From Prosthecobacter dejongeii (GTDB lineage Bacteria > Verrucomicrobiota > Verrucomicrobiia > Verrucomicrobiales > Verrucomicrobiaceae): a DNA stretch of 64,000 nucleotides. Under the pieces are notes generated by a model. It had not been told where the DNA came from, made no database searches, and saw only the letters and a program-made list of their open reading frames with translations. Positions within the stretch are counted from its first letter, which is position 1; the number at the start of each line of letters is the position of its first letter. The translations under genes and the position numbers were made by a program. This document shows positions 7,818 through 17,000 of the stretch, in pieces. The stretch spans positions 62,001 to 126,000 of the forward strand of contig NZ_JACHIF010000006.1 of assembly GCF_014203045.1 (NCBI RefSeq). Reading direction: 5' to 3'.

Positions 7818-9130
7818 GGCGAGGCGGGTCCAGAGTGTAAAAGTCGGGGCAGGGAAAGCGTGACACGGGCTCCACCCTCAGGACGATTTTCCACCATCGC
7901 ACTGCCCTGCATGGAGGCGGCGAGCCGGCGGACAAAGAACAGCCCCAGACCCATGCCCTCTCCTGCGGCCCGCGTGCTGCGAAAGGGCTCGCCCCAGTGC
8001 GCCAGCATCTCGGTAGTGAAGCCGGGGCCACGATCCTCGACGACGAAGGCGACGTACTCATCACTGAGCCGCACATTCAGGCCCACAGGTAGATCATCGG
8101 CGGAGGACAGGAGGGCATTGCGCAGCAGCACCAGCAGGGCTTCCCGCAAACCTGCACAGGCCACCTGGGCGTGGCGACTGTCTTCTGGCAGGGGCAAAGT
8201 GATCCGCTGGCGCTGGGTGGGAGGCAGATCGGCAAGCGTGGTGCTGATGATATGGCCGATCTCGCAGGGTGTGCTGGATTGGCCTAAAGCTTCCTGGCCC
8301 AGGGTGCGCAGGCGTTGCAGTACCTCCTGGCAGCGGGCGGCTTCCTTCACCATCAGCGCGGCGGTTTCCGCATCGGGATGCGTCTGCATTTCCGCTGCGG
8401 CGAGGGCCAGGGTGCCGATGGGGGTGGCCAGCTCATGAGCAAAGCCCGTGGCAAGGGCGGCCACGGAGAGGAAGCGCTCTCTTGACTCCAGCTCCTGGCG
8501 CAGCTTTTGACGCTCCATTTGCAGCCGATGCGAACGCCTGCGAATGGCCACGAGCATGACCAAGACAAAGGCACCAGCCAGGAACAGCGCAGTGAACTGC
8601 CCATAAACCTGTATGGAGGGGGAAAGCGGACCTCCCTGCTGCAAACGCAGCGGCTGATGATGGATCAACAAAACGGCGGCGGCGCTGCCCATGAGCAGCC
8701 CCAGGCTGATGGCGGCGGAGCTGCGCAAAGCTACGGCGGCGAGTGTGAGCTGAACGAGGTAGAAAATGGCGAAAGGATTGGTTAGGCCGCCAGTCCAGTA
8801 GAGGAGGAAGGTGAGGGTGGCGGCGTCCCCCAGCAGCACATGAAAAAAGCCGCCGCCCAGGTGCTGCCCCGGCATTTGCCGATGCCACCATGCCAGGATG
8901 ACATTGCTAATCAGGGTGATCCCCAGGGCGATGCCACAAGGCCCCCAGGGAATCTCCACTCCAAATTTTTCCGCCATGGCGAGGGTCAGTCCCTGGCCCA
9001 AAACGGCAAGCCAGCGCAGGAGGAGAAGCAGCCGTGAGGAGAGATCTGCCCCCACCCAAATCTCACTCAGCCCCGTCCATCGCTGCCAAAAGGGCAGTCC
9101 GGGTTCTTCGTGGTGGGGGCTGGGGCGCAT
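7814..9130 (-). CDS. regB: RegB/PrrB-type redox sensor histidine kinase
   Basis: A membrane sensor of about six helices (residues 30-200) is followed by a HisKA dimerisation helix and an ATPase domain. Three RegB hallmarks are visible. The first is the ubiquinone-site-like loop GGLTNPF (114-120). The second is the H-box GFAHELATPIGTLA with phospho-acceptor H232. The third is a cysteine, C267 in AARCQEVLQRL, at the position of the redox-active RegB cysteine about 35-40 residues after the histidine. ATP-lid motifs EDRGPGF and GMGLGLFFVRRL lie near the C-terminus. In RegB, quinone redox state and cysteine oxidation control kinase activity; the same is inferred here. It is transcribed between the HMA-MauE gene and its response regulator. 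Confidence 0.9.
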   Translation of the reverse strand: MRPSPHHEEPGLPFWQRWTGLSEIWVGADLSSRLLLLLRWLAVLGQGLTLAMAEKFGVEIPWGPCGIALGITLISNVILAWWHRQMPGQHLGGGFFHVLLGDAATLTFLLYWTGGLTNPFAIFYLVQLTLAAVALRSSAAISLGLLMGSAAAVLLIHHQPLRLQQGGPLSPSIQVYGQFTALFLAGAFVLVMLVAIRRRSHRLQMERQKLRQELESRERFLSVAALATGFAHELATPIGTLALAAAEMQTHPDAETAALMVKEAARCQEVLQRLRTLGQEALGQSSTPCEIGHIISTTLADLPPTQRQRITLPLPEDSRHAQVACAGLREALLVLLRNALLSSADDLPVGLNVRLSDEYVAFVVEDRGPGFTTEMLAHWGEPFRSTRAAGEGMGLGLFFVRRLAASMQGSAMVENRPEGGARVTLSLPRLLHSGPASP

Positions 9131-9216
9131 GCTGCATCATGGGCCGCGGCAGGCGGATGTCCATGCCCTGCGGCAATTTGCCGCAGAGGATCGTTCCAAG
9201 CATGCTATCCACGGTG

Positions 9217-9951
9217 TCAATGTGGTAGCAGCAGGGCGGCGATGGCCATGAGGACCATGAGGGCATCTTCGATGATGGTGACGGTGGACATGGGCAGGTT
9301 AAAAACGGTGCCCAGGCAGGCGCAGCGGATGGTCTTTTTCGACAGGACCGCCTGCAGCACCCCTAGCAAGCTCACCCCCATGACCACCGCCGTCACGGCA
9401 TTGACCACCGTGGGCTGGACGTTGGCCAGATACGCTAGCCCCAGGCCTAACTCCATGAATGGATAAACGAATCCATAAGCCGGGATAGCTTTGGCGATGA
9501 GGTCATAACTGCGATAGGCATCGGCAAATCCGCACAAGTCCAGCAGTTTGAAAAAGGAGAAGGCGATGAAAAAGCCGCCCATGAAAAGACGCATGGCCTC
9601 CCCCAGGTGAAAGCTGCCCTGTGCCCAGGCGCTGGCTGCGATGATGGCAAGGAGGTAGGCCAAGAGGATGATCAGCGGGCGGTAAGTCTGGGCATTCTTT
9701 GCTGGCAGGGCGGCGGGTGCGGCATTGACCGCACTCTTCACCACCTGGTAGCGGCCATTGTCCAGAGGGGCCAGCCAGGCAACCATGTCAGCATCGCTCA
9801 AGGGGGCGGCGGTGCGGATGCGCGCCTCGGCAGGGTCAAGGGTGACGGTGACTTCGGCAATGTCGGGGTGCTGCTGGAGGCGGGTGGTGATCTTAGCCAC
9901 ACAACTGCCGCAGGAGAGCCCCGTGAGGGAAAAGGTTTGGGGGAGATTCAT
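9217..9951 (-). CDS. HMA metal-binding domain fused to a MauE/DoxX-like membrane protein
   Basis: Residues 1-70 form a heavy-metal-associated domain with the copper-type motif SCGSC (C14, C17). After a linker, residues 90-244 contain four or five transmembrane helices of the MauE/DoxX type, ending in CACLGTVFNLPMSTVTIIED, a cysteine pair characteristic of this subgroup. HMA domains bind Cu(I) or similar soft metals. MauE-like proteins are membrane proteins linked to thiol/disulphide or metal handling in the envelope. Placed between exported copper proteins and RegB, it is probably a membrane metal or redox relay in copper homeostasis. The exact activity is unknown. Confidence 0.82.
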   Translation of the reverse strand: MNLPQTFSLTGLSCGSCVAKITTRLQQHPDIAEVTVTLDPAEARIRTAAPLSDADMVAWLAPLDNGRYQVVKSAVNAAPAALPAKNAQTYRPLIILLAYLLAIIAASAWAQGSFHLGEAMRLFMGGFFIAFSFFKLLDLCGFADAYRSYDLIAKAIPAYGFVYPFMELGLGLAYLANVQPTVVNAVTAVVMGVSLLGVLQAVLSKKTIRCACLGTVFNLPMSTVTIIEDALMVLMAIAALLLPH

Positions 9952-10046
9952 GGGAGAGAGGTTGGATTGAAAAGTGAGTCAGGGCAGGGGTGGTCTCCCC
10001 CAATACCCGCCGAATGAGGCCGGGCATTGGGGGATGAAACAAGGCG

Positions 10047-10325
10047 CTACTTCTTCGGTGCCGCGTCCTTCACCTTTTGGGTGTATTTCGCGGGATCTTT
10101 TTTAAAGTCCTTGAGGCAGGCTTTGCAGCAGAGGTACACGTCCGTGCCCTCATGCGTGACTTTGACGGGTTTGCCCATTTCACCGCCGAAGGGTTCATCC
10201 GAGACCACACATTTTTTCAGAGGGTAGTCGGCGGGGATTCCCTCAGGGGTTTGATCGGCGGCGGTGGCCAGGCTGACGCTGAAGAGACCGGCGGCGAGGA
10301 CGGTGAGTAAGGAGATGCGTTTCAT
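10047..10325 (-). CDS. Small exported CC-x2-C protein (TRASH/YHS-like metal-binding candidate)
   Basis: This 92-residue protein has a cleavable signal peptide (LFSVSLATAADQ, cleavage after about residue 22). The mature part carries KKCVVSDEP and, later, YLCCKACLKDFKKDPAKY. The spaced single Cys plus CC-x2-C resembles short TRASH/YHS-type domains that bind copper or other soft metals in the periplasm (inference). It has the same layout as the lipoprotein encoded immediately upstream, so the two look like a duplicated pair with different anchoring. It lies in the copper/redox run. Confidence 0.8.
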   Translation of the reverse strand: MKRISLLTVLAAGLFSVSLATAADQTPEGIPADYPLKKCVVSDEPFGGEMGKPVKVTHEGTDVYLCCKACLKDFKKDPAKYTQKVKDAAPKK

Positions 10326-10358
10326 GAAGTTGTATTTTTAGTTGTTTAGTTGGTTAGG

Positions 10359-10607
10359 TTAGAGTTTGGCCATGTATTTGGCCGGGTTGGCGTTGAATTT
10401 TTTCACGCAGGGTTCGCAGCAAAATTTGACTTCCTGGCCCTGATGGACCTGGGTCACGGGTGTGCCCATGCTGCCGAGTTTGTTGCCACTGACAATGCAG
10501 GTGCTTAGAGGGTAAGGCTTGGCACTGGCGCTGCTGGTGGTGGAGCAAGAGGCGAGGGTGAGGCCCAGAAGGGCGGTGGTGAGGAGGGTGGTGAGTTTCG
10601 TTTTCAT
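10359..10607 (-). CDS. Small lipoprotein with CC-x2-C metal-binding motif
   Basis: The 82-residue product starts with a lipoprotein signal (LLGLTLASC, lipobox cysteine about residue 21), so it should be lipid-anchored in the envelope. The rest carries STCIVSGNKLGSMGTPV and KFCCEPCVKKFNANPAKY, matching the Cys spacing and F-x3-PAKY ending of the soluble paralogue next to it. The start was set at the ATG directly before the signal sequence. The multicopper oxidase gene ends 43 bp upstream, so cotranscription is likely. A role in copper binding or transfer at the membrane is inferred. Confidence 0.8.
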   Translation of the reverse strand: MKTKLTTLLTTALLGLTLASCSTTSSASAKPYPLSTCIVSGNKLGSMGTPVTQVHQGQEVKFCCEPCVKKFNANPAKYMAKL

Positions 10608-10650
10608 GGATGTGGTTTGTTGGGTTTTTTGAGATGATGGTGTTAGGCCA

Positions 10651-12786
10651 TCAAAAGCGGATGAGTACCCCGGCGCCAAGACCGTATTCGGAATGGTATT
10701 GGGTGATGAGAGAGGTGCTGCGAGTGAGAGTGTAGTCCGCGCCGGCGGTCCATTCCCAGCGGGTGCGGGTATCGTACTCCACCCGGCCAAAGACGCCCAG
10801 GCGGGGGGTGAGCTGGAAGCGCCGTGCTAGGCCGATGCGGGCATCGCCTTCACTATCCAAGCTCAGGCTGGCCCAGGTCATGAAGGGCAGACGGTAGTTG
10901 AGCCCAATGACGGCACGGTCATCAGCATCTGGATCATTGGTTAGGCGCGCGCCGATGAAGGCCTGGAAGTTGGCGTTGAAGTAACGCTGGTAGAGGGCAT
11001 CCACCTCGTATTGGGTTTTATCCACACCTACCCAACCCACTTCCCAGCTCAGCAGCAGGTCGTTCTTCGGGTTCATCCAAGTCAACAGACCTTCGCTCAT
11101 GTGGCTCTGAAAGGAGGCTGCACCCCACACGTAGGCCATGTCATGGCTGTGTTCCCCCAGCCCGGCAGCATGGTGCAGGCTGTGATCTTCGGCATTTGCG
11201 GATGCTGGTGGTGCGGAGGACGTGTTTTCTCCGTGACTCAGCATGGGGGCAGAGTGGCCAGGGGCGTCTTCATAACGGAAGACGCGGGCCATGCCGCTCA
11301 TCATGTGGTAAAGGATGTGGCAGTGGAACATCCAGTCCTTTTCTTCATTGGCCTCAAACTCCACGGTGCGGCTGGTCATGGGCGGCACGTCCACGGTGTG
11401 CTTCAGCGGTGAGCGCGTACCCTGGCCCATGAGCAGGCGGAAAAAGTGGCCATGCAGGTGGATGGGGTGGTGCATCATCGTGTCATTGATCAGCTCCAGC
11501 TCGATGATCTCGCCCTTCTTGATCATGACGTAAGGCTGCTGAGCGATGGTCTTGCCATCGAAGGACCAGATGTAGCGATTCATATCGCCCGTGAGATGCA
11601 GGGTGACCTTTCGGCGCGGTAGTTTCGCGGGTAGCGTGGTGTCCTGCGGGACGCGCAGCAAACGGTAGGGGGAACCAGGGCGGGGAAGATTCAGCGAGGC
11701 GCGTGGATCATCCTCCTTTTCCTCCAGGGCCAGGTTCAGCATCTCGTCCATCTTGTAGAGATTGGGGCGTGGGGGATCGCTGGCGGGGGTGAGTTTGCCT
11801 TCGCCAAAAAAGGCGGAGACATGGCCGCTGCCATCTTGGGTAGTGGCACGCAGTTCATACTGGCCACTGGCTGGGATGGTGATGAGGACATCGTAAGTCT
11901 CGGCGATGGCCATGAAAAGCCGCTCCACCTTCACTGGCTCGACGGGCGGGCCATCGGCTGCCACGATGGTCAGCGGTCCGGCGGAGGAGTGCAGGTAAAA
12001 GTACGTGGCGGCGGCGGCATTGATGAGCCGCAGGCGCACACGTTCACCCGGTTTTCCAGTGATCTGGGTGCTGCGCTGGCCATTGATCAAAAAGGCGTGG
12101 TAGCCCACATCAGACACGTCCATCGGTGGCATGCGCGACCATTCGCGCTTGAAGTAATCCTTCAGCATGCCCTTCTGTGCGGCGCCGAGGATGGACTGCG
12201 AATTCCGCCGCATGAGACCGAAGTAATCACTGCCGCGCATGAGCATGCGCTGTACTTCGTGGGGATCCAGGTCCGTCCATTCAGAGAGCAGCAGCACCTG
12301 TTCTCGGTCAGCCTTCACGGGCTCGCCACCGCGTGGGGTCACCACGATGGAGCCATACACGCCGCTCTGCTCCTGAAGGTGGGTGTGAGAATGATACCAG
12401 TAGGTGCCAGAGTGGCGCAGTTCGAACTCGAAGGTGTGCGTCTTCCCTGGCAGGATGGGGGGTGTGGTGACATGTGGGACGCCATCCTCTTGGTTAGGCA
12501 AAAGCAGCCCGTGCCAGTGGGTGGAGGTCTCTTCGTCCTTGAGTTGGTTGTGCACGCGGATGCGGGCAAAGTCACCTTCGCGAAAGCGCAATGTGGGCCC
12601 GGGGATGCCGCCATTGATGGTGAGGCCGCGTACAGGTTTGCCTGCTGGGCTGACGGTCTGTTCGCGGATGTAGAGATCATACTCGACCACGGGCCCGGGG
12701 GTGACCGGGCGACGGGTCTTGCAATCATCGCAGGCCAGTGCGGCTGCGGGCAGCGCGAGTGCTGTGAAAGCTAAAAAGATTTTCAT
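10651..12786 (-). CDS. CopA-type multicopper oxidase fused to a CopB-like outer-membrane barrel
   Basis: After a signal peptide (LALPAAALACDDC), three cupredoxin domains span about residues 25-510. All four copper-ligand blocks are present: STHWHGLLLP, WYHSHTHLQEQSG, HHPIHLHGHFF and MFHCHILYHMMSGM, giving the type 1 Cys and the trinuclear His set. A His/Met-rich linker (HSAPMLSHGE, HSLHHAAGLGEHSHDM) then leads into about 160 residues of alternating amphipathic strands ending in GAGVLIRF, a terminal-Phe outer-membrane signature similar to CopB. CopA (periplasmic Cu(I) oxidase) and CopB (outer-membrane copper protein) are normally separate genes; here they are one polypeptide. The start is the ATG directly before the signal peptide. 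The probable role is periplasmic copper detoxification tethered to the outer membrane. Confidence 0.88.
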   Translation of the reverse strand: MKIFLAFTALALPAAALACDDCKTRRPVTPGPVVEYDLYIREQTVSPAGKPVRGLTINGGIPGPTLRFREGDFARIRVHNQLKDEETSTHWHGLLLPNQEDGVPHVTTPPILPGKTHTFEFELRHSGTYWYHSHTHLQEQSGVYGSIVVTPRGGEPVKADREQVLLLSEWTDLDPHEVQRMLMRGSDYFGLMRRNSQSILGAAQKGMLKDYFKREWSRMPPMDVSDVGYHAFLINGQRSTQITGKPGERVRLRLINAAAATYFYLHSSAGPLTIVAADGPPVEPVKVERLFMAIAETYDVLITIPASGQYELRATTQDGSGHVSAFFGEGKLTPASDPPRPNLYKMDEMLNLALEEKEDDPRASLNLPRPGSPYRLLRVPQDTTLPAKLPRRKVTLHLTGDMNRYIWSFDGKTIAQQPYVMIKKGEIIELELINDTMMHHPIHLHGHFFRLLMGQGTRSPLKHTVDVPPMTSRTVEFEANEEKDWMFHCHILYHMMSGMARVFRYEDAPGHSAPMLSHGENTSSAPPASANAEDHSLHHAAGLGEHSHDMAYVWGAASFQSHMSEGLLTWMNPKNDLLLSWEVGWVGVDKTQYEVDALYQRYFNANFQAFIGARLTNDPDADDRAVIGLNYRLPFMTWASLSLDSEGDARIGLARRFQLTPRLGVFGRVEYDTRTRWEWTAGADYTLTRSTSLITQYHSEYGLGAGVLIRF

Positions 12787-12890
12787 GAAGGTCTGAGTCG
12801 TCGAAGGTTCGTGGAACCAATGCCTAGTCACGGGCATCCCGGGCAGGGATGGTGGCGCGTGGGAACAATGCGTCCGTCAAAGACGCCGAC

Positions 12891-13271
12891 TCAGGTCAGG
12901 AAAGAACAGAACAGGACCGGCAGCCGGACGTGCGGCTGGGTCAAAGCAGGGGCCTCCAAGTGAAGCCGGGAGGCGGCGGGTAGCGTGTGTGCGCTGGCTG
13001 CCGTGGAAAGTTCCAACGCCTCACTCAGCAGCACCCACTGCGGCTGGGAAAGCAGATCTCGGCTGGAAGCCGGAGCTGGGCTGGCGGGGGTCGGCTTCGA
13101 GCTGGAAACGGGAGCTTCGACACAGCCACAGTCCGAGACCTGCATTTGGCGAACATTTGCACAGCAACTCATGCTGCACGTTTCCATTTCTGCCCCACGA
13201 CCTAGCGCCGCTACAGGCAGAGCCTGCGCCAGAAGCGCGAAGATGAGGAGGATGGAACGGGCGAGTGGCAT
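12891..13271 (-). CDS. Small exported Cys-rich protein at the head of the copper run
   Basis: This protein of about 126 residues is unrecognised. It opens with a signal sequence (LLIFALLAQALPVAA), then a compact cysteine cluster ETCSMSCCANV and SDCGCVEAP, and an Ala/Pro/Ser-rich tail. The dense cysteines just after export suggest metal binding, and the position directly upstream of the multicopper oxidase supports a copper link. Both points are inferences. The ATG chosen directly precedes the signal sequence; an earlier in-frame start would bury it. It is preceded by a tandem 12-bp repeat that may be its operator. Confidence 0.65.
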   Translation of the reverse strand: MPLARSILLIFALLAQALPVAALGRGAEMETCSMSCCANVRQMQVSDCGCVEAPVSSSKPTPASPAPASSRDLLSQPQWVLLSEALELSTAASAHTLPAASRLHLEAPALTQPHVRLPVLFCSFLT

Positions 13272-13290
13272 GAATGCTTGCTGAATGACA

Positions 13291-13314
13291 CTGACAACAA
13301 CGCAGATAACAACG
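13291..13314 (-). promoter_or_regulatory. Tandem 12-bp direct repeat upstream of the copper run
   Basis: On the minus strand CGTTGTTATCTG is followed immediately by CGTTGTTGTCAG (10 of 12 identical), ending 20 bp before the start codon. A head-to-tail pair with a spacing near one helical turn is typical of response-regulator binding sites. The regulator is not known; the adjacent RegA-like protein or a copper sensor are candidates. Confidence 0.4.
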
Positions 13315-13377
13315 TTGAATCTACAGATGCCAGAGGCAGCAGGTTGCTTTTTATTCCGCATCTATTGCCGTCTAGGC

Positions 13378-13411
13378 AAAAAAAGGGAGCGTCCTGGATG
13401 GACGCTCCCTT
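13378..13411 (-). terminator. Rho-independent terminator after the cytochrome c gene
   Basis: There is a perfect 11-bp stem (AGGGAGCGTCC) with a 5-nt loop and, on the minus strand, a run of seven T directly after it. It ends the upstream cytochrome gene and separates it from the copper run. Confidence 0.9.
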
Positions 13412-13426
13412 GAAAGAAGAAAAGGC

Positions 13427-13783
13427 TTATTTACCTTTATGCACGCTGTGGCAGGCTTTGCAGTTGCCTGCTTCCTGGAGGACTTTGGTGGCACCAGGTT
13501 TGCCATCCACCACACCCTGGGCGGCATCAATCAGCTTGGAGGTCTTTTCCTTCCAGCTTGCTGAGTCACCTTCAGGAGGACTGTCAGAAGGAAGGGTCTT
13601 GAAGTAAGCGAGCAGCTTCTTGGCATCCTCGGGGGTGCCTTTGCCGGTAGCGACCTTGGAGTGCAGGCTGGTATTGCCCTTCATGGCTTCTTTCATGACG
13701 GTCTCAATGTCACCCGCTTGGGCGGAAGTGACGGAGATGCCAGAGAAAGCCGCGAGGGCCAGGATGAATAGGGTGGATTTCAT
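13427..13783 (-). CDS. Class II (cytochrome c'-like) exported cytochrome
   Basis: The 118-residue product has a signal peptide (FSGISVTSAQAGD) and a helical mature domain ending in the heme attachment motif CKACHSVHK at the C-terminus. A C-terminal CxxCH on a four-helix protein of this size is the class II cytochrome c'/c-556 pattern. In the family the heme binds small ligands or carries electrons in the periplasm. It is transcribed alone, because a strong terminator follows. The neighbouring copper and oxidase genes suggest a redox role, but the exact partner is unknown. Confidence 0.82.
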   Translation of the reverse strand: MKSTLFILALAAFSGISVTSAQAGDIETVMKEAMKGNTSLHSKVATGKGTPEDAKKLLAYFKTLPSDSPPEGDSASWKEKTSKLIDAAQGVVDGKPGATKVLQEAGNCKACHSVHKGK

Positions 13784-14026
13784 CGTTTCGGGGGATGTGT
13801 GTCAGGGAGATTTAAACGTGCCGGACAGCCGGGTGCTATTTTTTCGCAAACCTAGGCCAAGATGTCACTCTTAGAATGTCCGATAGCGAAAAATCTGGCA
13901 GGGCACTCCTTTGACGGGAGCAGAAAGCGTGCTCAGCGGACAGGGGAATAAAATCCCGGTCTCATTTCCTGCGCTGCGCGCCCATTTGCGAACGAATGTT
14001 AAGGGCAAGCATTTGAACGGCCTGTT

Positions 14027-17000
14027 TCAGCTCACCTGCGAACGCCGGCGGCGTACGAAGAGAAAGAGACCGCCGAGAGTGAGTAACAGCGCGCGGGAGG
14101 GCTCCGGGATCACGGCCACGTAGATGATGCCATGCTGGAGGAATTGGGAAGTTTCGAAAAACCAGCCATTGTTCATGAGGATGGGATTGGCACTGGTCAG
14201 GTCCAGATCCGCCAGTGTGAAGGCACCAGCTCCGCCTGCCCCATCGGCATCGGGATTCAGGGTGGTGGTCCAGTCCAGGAGATTAAACACATCGCCCAGT
14301 TGTGGGACGTAGCTGCCCTGGAGTTCTACTTTCAGTGTGCTGCCTGCATTCAGACCCAGAGTGCCATTGATTTGTAGGCTGTCGTAGAGGTCACTGGAGT
14401 CAGCATTGGCAAAGTAGGCAGGATTTCCTGCGGACAAAATATCGGCCAGGTTGCTGTTGGTGGCACCGATTTGGAAAAGGGCGCGCAGGGTGGGTGTGCC
14501 GCCTTGCAAGGTGAGGTTGGTAAAGGTCAGTTCGCCCAGGCCATTGCCCGCATTCGCCAGGGTGCCGGTGGAGTCACCGGGGCTGAGGTAGCTGCTGCCT
14601 GCCACATTCAGCAGCCCATTCACGCTGCCGCGTCCAGAGAGCACCTGGGCATTCAGGGTGTAGTCACCACTGCTGCGACCGGAGATGCTGAAGAGCGCAT
14701 TTTGATCCACCTGGATCCAGGGGGTGCCGGTGAGGTTGCCATTTTCACTCAGGGCCAGGGTGCCTGCGCGGATGGTGGTCTTGCCGGTGTAGTTGCTGAC
14801 GCTGGCGACGGGGGTGGTGACCAGAGGAGAGGCGGTGACGATGGCGTTGAAGGTATTGGTCAGCGTGAGGGTGCCTGCGCCCTCTTTGATGAAGGCTAGA
14901 TTGCCTGTGATCTTGCCGCTGTAGGTTTGATTCGTCGTTTGATTGAGGGTGAAGATGGACTCGTCACCTGTCTGAGAATTGGTGATGTTGATGTTGTCCA
15001 CGTTCGACACCACGCCGTGGCGCAGGCCTGAGACGGTCTGGTCAAATCCATAAAGATCCACGGCCACGGTTTCGGTGACGACGGTGTTGGTGAGCAGGGA
15101 AAGCACGGTGGCGGAAGCGAGGGCATTGTCCCGGCCCAGGCGCAAAGTTCCGCGGATTATTTCCGTGACTCCGGTGTAAGTATTCGCTCCAGAAAGGATC
15201 ACGGTGCCGCCGCTTTGGGCGCTGATGCCTAGCTTGCTTCCGGCACCGTTTTTGATGACCCCACTGATGGTGAGGACGCCCGTGGAAGAGCCGGTGCCGA
15301 TGCGGGCGGCGTCATTGCCGATGATGATGTCTCCCGCCCATTCGGCATTGCCCGTCTGCACTTGCAGGTTCCCCTGGTTGTTACCCGGGCCGTTGATGGT
15401 GAGGGTTTCACCAGTGACGGTGATGCCTTCATTCAGTCGCACGATGCCCGCGCTGGCCACTTGCGTGCCACCCGCCATGCTGCCCAGGGCTTGGTTATGG
15501 GAGACCAGGAGCGTGCCTGAGGTGACGATGGTTTCTCCCGCGTACGTATTCGCACCTGTGAGGGCGAGGGTGCCAGATCCATTGACGCTCCCGGTGGCGA
15601 GTTTGGTTAGGCCTCCAGGGCCACTGATGATGCCGCCATAGGTGGTGGTGTGAATTTGCGTGTCAAAGGTTCCACCTCCCGCCAGCAGAGTGATGCCCCG
15701 ATTGTTGCTGAGATTGAAGCCTGAGTTCCATTGCAGCGTGCCACCATTGAAGGTGAGATTGCCCGCCTGCACACTGCCAGGGATGGCCCCCAGGCTGCGG
15801 TCTGCGGAGATGCGGGTGAGGCCAGCATTGAGAAAAGTGCCGCCGGTGTAGTTGCTCGTAGTGCCTGCCAGGATGAGCGTACCGGGGCCGTTTTTTACCA
15901 CCGTTACCGTGCCACCGGCACCATTGTCATGGATGATGGAGTTCACTGTGGTGACTTGAGTGGCGACTTGATCTGTGAAAGAGATCTGCCCTGCTGTGCC
16001 GCTGACACTGCCTCCTGCAGCGAGCACGCTTCCATTGTTAGGCGCTGCGCCCACCGTCAGGTTGCCTGCATCTGTGGTCAAGAGGATGCCACCCTGGATG
16101 CCGAGGCGAAGCGTGGCCGTGGAGCCACTGGCGATGACGGCATTCCCGGTGGCTGCTTGGATGAGGGTGTTGATGTCCGTGATGCCGCTGGGATTCCCCA
16201 GGGCGATGTCGCCAGAGGAGCCGCCATCCACGATTTTTACATTGGCATTCGGGTTGTTAGGTAGAGGTCCCTGCGCGTTTTCACCGCTGCTGAAGTTGGT
16301 GATCTGTTGATAGCCCGTGTAGGCGACAATGTTGCCTCCGGACACGCTGGCCCAATCCTGGCCATTCACGGTGGCCCAGCCACCCAGGATGCCACTGGCG
16401 TCATTGCCACTGGTGGTGCGGATGCCATTGCTCACGCTCTGGGTCCCTGCAGGTAGAAGGAAATTCACCGTGCCGCCATTCTGGGCCGTGATCGTGCCGA
16501 GGTTGAGGAGTAAATTCTGCGGCGTCGTTGCATTCGTGGTTAGGCTGATCGTGGATCTTCCCGGTGCGGCGGTGAGTCCGTTGACCGTCTGGCTATTGGC
16601 CGCGGAAGCTCCTCCCGTGAGGGCTAAGGTGCCACCATTGAGAATCAGGGGGGAGCTGCTGCCCAGGATGTTGGCCACAGGGGCACCGGTAGCGGCGAAG
16701 TCCAGTTGCAAGCTACCCGTCGTGATGGTGGTGCTGCCGGTGTAGCTGTTTGCTCGGGTCAGCACCTGCGTGCCAGGGCCGGTTTTCACCAGAGACAGCG
16801 TGCCGCCCCCCGTGCCATCGGAAAGGCTGCCTCGGAAGGTCTGCGTGGTCGCATTACGCAGGGTTAAAGTAGCTGCTGTGGCATTCGCATTCTGCACCGT
16901 CACCACATCCGTCGAGCCCAAGGTGGAAAGACCTGCGGTGGTGATGGAAAAACCATCCAGGAACACAGACTTGGCCTGGGTGGTGTTGGAGAAGGTAAGC

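Noticed and set aside
11821..12774. Long plus-strand frame of 317 codons opposite the multicopper oxidase
   Set aside because: It is fully antisense to a gene with clear motifs. Its peptide shows no family motif, and long antisense frames are expected at this GC content.
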